64,000 nucleotides of DNA from Tenacibaculum mesophilum (GTDB lineage Bacteria > Bacteroidota > Bacteroidia > Flavobacteriales > Flavobacteriaceae). Shown in pieces: positions 59,922-64,000 of the stretch. The notes below the pieces were generated by a model that saw nothing but the letters and a program-made list of their open reading frames with translations, did no database searches and had not been told where the DNA came from. Numbering within the stretch: the first letter of the stretch is position 1; the number at the start of each line of letters is the position of its first letter. The position numbers were made by a program, and so were the translations under genes. The stretch lies in contig NZ_CP032544.1 in assembly GCF_003867075.1 (NCBI RefSeq), positions 1,337,501-1,401,500 on the forward strand, written 5' to 3'.

Positions 59922-61115
59922 TTAATGGGCATGACCTTCCATTCCGCCTGCCATTTGTAATAACTTTCCTTTTAAAAAGTGTGCTCCTTTAGTTACAATA
60001 GTTACGTTGTAATTATCTTCTTTAATTGTTTTTATTGCTACAAATCCATTATCCGAACCTCCAACAGTTACCTCAACAGGTATAAATTCATCTGCTGACT
60101 TTTTAACAAAAACAAAATGTTCTCCTTCATTTTCTATGACTGCTTCTTCAGGAACAGCGTATACTTCATCTCCTCCTAACAAAATCTGAGCATTGATAAA
60201 CATGCCTGCTTTTAATCGATTTTGCTCGTCTTCAAAATGTCCATGCACATTTACTGTTTTTGTTTGTTCATCTACTTTTTGGCTTACTAATTTTATATAT
60301 CCTTCATAAGTAAGATCTATTCCGGAAGGCTGAAATTCGAACTCATCTCCCTTCTTTATTTTTGTTATATCAGTTCCAAAAACATTTAATTCTGCATGCA
60401 TATGATCATTATCTATTATTTCCATCATCTCTGAATTAGCTGCTAAAAACATTCCTTTATTCAAATTGTTCTCTACAACATAACCAGAGATTGGAGCCTT
60501 TACATATACATATTGTTGAATCCCATTAGCTGCAACTGTAGTAGGTGATAATCCTGCCATTTTTAATTGTGCTACATAGCTATTCGCTAAACTTTTTGCA
60601 GATCGATAACTTCCTTCTGCTATTTGAAATGATTTTTTGGAGGTAATATCATTTTCTAACAACATTTTCTTTCTTTCATAATCTGCCTTAGTTACTTTTA
60701 ACTTATTTATCGCTTCAAGATACGCATATTGTAACTCAATAAAGTTAGGATGCTGTAATACTGCTACTATTTGTCCTTTTTTCACCTTATCACCAGGCAA
60801 CAAATCTGTTTTATAAACAAACGCTTCCAAAGGGGCATATATAGTGGCTTTGCTTTGTGGTGGCACCTCTATTGTTCCGGTTACTGCTACTTTTTCTCTA
60901 ATCTTTCTCTTTTCGATTGTAGCTGTCTCTATTTTAGCTGTTACAATTTGTTGTTGGGTTAAATGAATTCCATTTTCATTATGATCTTCATCGTTCGTTA
61001 CATTTTGTGTTGTTTTCTCTGCTGTTGCATGGTCGTGATCTGAATGATCTTCTTTTGTTGAGTTACAACTAACAACAATAATGATAGTTACTAATATTAT
61101 TACTAATTTTTTCAT
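59922..61115 (-). CDS. RND efflux periplasmic adaptor (CzcB/CusB-like)
   Basis: A 397-residue membrane-fusion lipoprotein (lipobox VVSC, around Cys17). A His/Asp-rich segment (EDHSDHDHATAEK) precedes the barrel-sandwich hybrid (TIYAPLEAFVYKTDLLPGDKVKKGQIVAVLQHPNF), an alpha-helical hairpin (130-185), the second half of the lipoyl region (YVYVKAPISGYVVENNLNKGMFL) and the beta barrel. The C-terminus ends MEGHAH, another metal-binding-like tail. It links the RND pump to an outer-membrane channel and lies 10 bp after the pump gene. Confidence 0.93.
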   Translation of the reverse strand: MKKLVIILVTIIIVVSCNSTKEDHSDHDHATAEKTTQNVTNDEDHNENGIHLTQQQIVTAKIETATIEKRKIREKVAVTGTIEVPPQSKATIYAPLEAFVYKTDLLPGDKVKKGQIVAVLQHPNFIELQYAYLEAINKLKVTKADYERKKMLLENDITSKKSFQIAEGSYRSAKSLANSYVAQLKMAGLSPTTVAANGIQQYVYVKAPISGYVVENNLNKGMFLAANSEMMEIIDNDHMHAELNVFGTDITKIKKGDEFEFQPSGIDLTYEGYIKLVSQKVDEQTKTVNVHGHFEDEQNRLKAGMFINAQILLGGDEVYAVPEEAVIENEGEHFVFVKKSADEFIPVEVTVGGSDNGFVAIKTIKEDNYNVTIVTKGAHFLKGKLLQMAGGMEGHAH

Positions 61116-61125
61116 GTGTATATTT

Positions 61126-64000
61126 TTATTCTTTTATATAAAACTCGTAGGCTATTACAGTTTGGTTAAAATTATTAACCAGTGATAAATAGTTTTGCAT
61201 TACCTGAAAATAAGCGGTAAAACTCTGATTATATTGGTAGGCATCAATCTCTCCTACTTTATAAGCTAGTGCTAGCTTTTTTATAAACTTTTGCGCTTGT
61301 GTAACTGTTGAGTGAATACTTACCAACTCTTCATTTAAATACGTAAGCTGTTCTTGTAAGCTTTTATAATTATTCTGAATTACCATAGCTTTGTTATTAT
61401 TCTCATAAGCTATTTCTTCTTGTATAATTTTTTGCTCTTTTATTTTTGCATTATTAGACCAAAAAGAAAGTGGAATATTTACTCCTACATTAAAACCTGT
61501 ATAGCTGTTCTCATTTCCTGTTTTTCTATTAATTACACCAGCTGTTAATGCAGGAAAATATGTTGATTTTGCTACAGACACACCTTTAGCAGCTACCTTA
61601 TTTTGTTGCTCTAAACTTTTGATAAAGTCTTTTGACAACGAATCTTTTTGAATTAAAAAGTCCTTTTTTTGAGGTAGTTTTTCAAGCGGTTGTATCAAAT
61701 AATCAATTTGTAATAATTGCTTTAATTCATTTTCTACTTGAATGAAATCTTTGTATACTTTATTCTTTTGTGACTGTACTCCTAACGATTGTAAAGAGGT
61801 TAAATCGTTTTCTAATCCTCCTATTTCTCCAGATGCATGCAACTTATCAGCTATTTCTTTTATTTGATTGGTACTAAGCTGTTGCTCTTCCATTAGCGAT
61901 AACAATCCATATAAGTAATTCCACTGTTGGTATAAACTTCTAGCCTTTCTTACTGTTTCTTTCTTTGTTATATTATTATTAATCGTTGCTAAAGTATTTT
62001 TCTCTTTAGCCAACTTCTTTTTTTGAATATGCGTTAAAATAGAACCGAAATTCTGATTTACAGACCATTCTTTTTCCGCTATGCCATTGGCTACACCAAC
62101 ATCTTGGTATTGAACTGTTGTTGGGTTCAATTCAATCGCTTTACTTATACCTACTTTCGATTTTTCAATAGATAAAGCTGACTTTTTCATCAATACCGAT
62201 TTTTGCAACGCTAATTCAATAACTTGCTGTTCTGTTAACTTTTGAGGCACTTCTTGTGCTTGAACTCCAAAAACTCCAATTGCAAATACTACTACAGTTA
62301 CTATACTCTTTTTCGCTTTTAAGTTTACTTTCTTTTCAAAAAGCATATACAACACAGGTAAAATAAGCAAGGTTAGTAAAGTTGCCGACACCAATCCTCC
62401 TATTACCACAGTAGCCAAAGGCTTTTGTACCTCTGCTCCTGCTGAGGATGATAATGCCATAGGTAAAAACCCTAATGAAGCCACAGCTGCGGTCATAATA
62501 ACAGGACGCAAACGTACAGATGTCCCTTTTTTTACAATCTCTGTAAGGTCTGATATTCCAATGGTTTTTAAACGATTAAACTCAGCAATTAAAACAATTC
62601 CGTTTAGCACCGCTACACCAAATAAGGCTATAAAACCTACTCCTGCTGAAATTGAAAAAGGCATTCCACGTAACCATAAGGCGAAAATTCCACCAATAGC
62701 AGACATAGGTATGGCAGTAAATATCAATACACTTTGTTTAATAGATTTAAACGTAAAATACAATAACAAAAAGATGAGTAATAGCGCTACTGGTACTGCA
62801 ACGCCTAATCTGGCACGAGCTTCTTCTAAGTTTTTAAACGTTCCGCCATAGGTAATATAGTACCCTGGGTCGAATGCTATCTTATCTGAGACTTTACCTT
62901 TTAGTTCTTTAACTATACTAGCTACATCACGTCCTCTTACATTAAAACCAACTGTTATTCTACGTTTAGCATCATCTCTTTGAATTTGATTTGGTCCCGT
63001 TTTAAAATCTACAGACGCTACTGCTGTTAACGGAATTTGTGCCCCGGTTGGAGTTGTAATGTATAGTTTACGAATATCTTCTATACTAGCTCTTCTGTTT
63101 TTTGCTAAACGCACTACCAAATCGTAACGCTTTTCACCTTCATATACTGATCCTGCACTTTGACCTGCAAAAGCTGCATTAACAGTCGTATTTACATCTT
63201 CAATGTTGAGTCCATAATAGGCTAACTGACTTCTGTTATAATCAATTACAATTTGCTGTAATCCCGTCATTTTTTCAACATACACATCTTCTGCTCCTGC
63301 TACACCTGGAATAATTCTACTTAACTGATTGGCATATTTTACCAATCTGTCTAAATCTTCTCCATAAATCTTAAGTACAACATCTTGCCTAGCACCTGTC
63401 ATCAACTCATTAAATCGCATTTGAATAGGCTGTTGAAAACCGAAAGAAACACCTAGCATGTTTTCATCCAACAATTGTTGCATTTTTTCTGTCAGTTCAT
63501 TCTTGGTGCTAGCTTTTGTCCATTCCTCTTTCTCTTTTAAAATAATAATGATGTCTGAAGCCTCTATTGGCATAGGGTCTGTAGGAATTTCAGAAGAACC
63601 TATTCTACTAACTATTTGCTCTATTTCGTCTGGAAATTCCTTTATTAACAGCGCTGATGCTTGGTTGGAAACATCAATAGTATACGACAGCGAACTTCCT
63701 GTTGATACAGTAGTTTGTACTGCCAAATCTCCTTCATCCAAAGAAGGAATAAACTCTGACCCCATTTTAGAAAAAGTGACTAAACTGAGTATAAAAATAG
63801 CGACTGAACCTATCACTACTTTTACTTTATGAGTTAGCACAAAGTTGAGTATTGGGGTGTATACATTTTGTATCGCTGTTATAATTTTATCTGAAATATT
63901 CTCCTTGTTATTGATTGTTTTCTTTAAAAACAACGAACTCATCATAGGTACATAAGTAAGCGATAGTAAAAAGGCTCCTAAAATTGCAAAACTTACGGTT
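61126..64000 (-). CDS. CzcA/CusA heavy-metal RND pump fused to a TolC-like domain (5' part outside window)
   Basis: The frame is open to the window edge (TVSFAILGAFLLSLTYVPMM precedes the first internal methionines), so the start lies outside. The visible part covers the C-terminal half of an RND pump: GSEFIPSLDEGDLAVQT, METGARQDVV-like periplasmic region, and membrane helices with VPVALLLIFLLLYFTFKS and LRPVIMTAAVASLGFLPMALS. After the last helix (about 540) a signal-like segment ending GVQAQ leads into a 370-residue outer-membrane-factor domain (LTEQQVIELALQKSVLMKKSALSIEKSKVG). Such CusA-TolC fusions are known in Bacteroidota. Likely metals are zinc, cobalt, cadmium or copper. Confidence 0.92.
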   Translation of the reverse strand, partial: TVSFAILGAFLLSLTYVPMMSSLFLKKTINNKENISDKIITAIQNVYTPILNFVLTHKVKVVIGSVAIFILSLVTFSKMGSEFIPSLDEGDLAVQTTVSTGSSLSYTIDVSNQASALLIKEFPDEIEQIVSRIGSSEIPTDPMPIEASDIIIILKEKEEWTKASTKNELTEKMQQLLDENMLGVSFGFQQPIQMRFNELMTGARQDVVLKIYGEDLDRLVKYANQLSRIIPGVAGAEDVYVEKMTGLQQIVIDYNRSQLAYYGLNIEDVNTTVNAAFAGQSAGSVYEGEKRYDLVVRLAKNRRASIEDIRKLYITTPTGAQIPLTAVASVDFKTGPNQIQRDDAKRRITVGFNVRGRDVASIVKELKGKVSDKIAFDPGYYITYGGTFKNLEEARARLGVAVPVALLLIFLLLYFTFKSIKQSVLIFTAIPMSAIGGIFALWLRGMPFSISAGVGFIALFGVAVLNGIVLIAEFNRLKTIGISDLTEIVKKGTSVRLRPVIMTAAVASLGFLPMALSSSAGAEVQKPLATVVIGGLVSATLLTLLILPVLYMLFEKKVNLKAKKSIVTVVVFAIGVFGVQAQEVPQKLTEQQVIELALQKSVLMKKSALSIEKSKVGISKAIELNPTTVQYQDVGVANGIAEKEWSVNQNFGSILTHIQKKKLAKEKNTLATINNNITKKETVRKARSLYQQWNYLYGLLSLMEEQQLSTNQIKEIADKLHASGEIGGLENDLTSLQSLGVQSQKNKVYKDFIQVENELKQLLQIDYLIQPLEKLPQKKDFLIQKDSLSKDFIKSLEQQNKVAAKGVSVAKSTYFPALTAGVINRKTGNENSYTGFNVGVNIPLSFWSNNAKIKEQKIIQEEIAYENNNKAMVIQNNYKSLQEQLTYLNEELVSIHSTVTQAQKFIKKLALAYKVGEIDAYQYNQSFTAYFQVMQNYLSLVNNFNQTVIAYEFYIKE

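Overview
The window looks like the chromosome of a marine Flavobacteriaceae bacterium, and gene content and order suggest something close to Tenacibaculum or Polaribacter (inference). The grounds are a strongly AT-rich composition, many promoters of the Bacteroidota type (minus-7 box TANNTTTG), a GldI gliding-motility lipoprotein, abundant short-leader lipoproteins, and typical flavobacterial gene pairs such as recF with DUF721 and a CzcA-type pump fused to a TolC-like domain. The taxonomic name is not proven by anything here.

Most of the window is ordinary chromosome. Positions 1-9300 hold the 5' end of a PA0069-type radical SAM gene, aroC, a tRNA-Ser, a minus-strand operon (nrnA-like phosphoesterase, gldI, an FKBP, a cyclophilin-FKBP fusion, a PAP2 phosphatase), a PhoD-like phosphatase, ndk and an Hsp20. 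From 13969 to 23000 come DUF721, recF, a TPR protein, ribH, mutL, two rhomboids, an EEP nuclease-like protein and a geranylgeranyl-reductase-like flavoprotein. From 23000 to 31100 there are regulatory and hypothetical genes, ending in a two-component pair. At 31270-33330 sits a small MarR-type regulon with two near-identical operator palindromes. From 33300 to 48800 are housekeeping genes (YggS, MtaB, a lytic transglycosylase, folE, hisS with an extra ~115-residue insert, YihY, an M3 peptidase, nadC). After nadC comes a possible secreted-peptide precursor with a structured leader, followed by a thioredoxin lipoprotein and a 2OG oxygenase. The right end (57500-64000) is a metal-efflux cluster: RND pump fused to an outer-membrane factor, adaptor and CDF exporter.

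The most unusual content is two integron-like gene-cassette arrays, at 10450-13945 (three cassettes) and 52671-57304 (six cassettes). Each cassette carries one or two plus-strand genes followed by an attC-like site: an RYYYAAC-like box, an inner inverted repeat, a long variable palindromic loop, and G/TTRRRY. In most cassettes the first bases pair with the R'' box near the cassette end, as expected if each cassette was once a circle closed by site-specific recombination. Both arrays start with a homologous ~250-bp leader that has a TATATTTG box 81-83 bp before the first cassette junction. A 41-42-bp tandem repeat precedes each leader, and an IS110-type transposase remnant lies next to each locus. 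No integrase is present in the window, so in IntegronFinder terms these are CALIN-like arrays (clusters of attC sites lacking an integrase). Cargo includes a Shedu-type (SduA/DUF4263) putative defence nuclease, a HEAT-repeat protein, a papain-like hydrolase paired with a membrane protein, and several secreted or unknown proteins.
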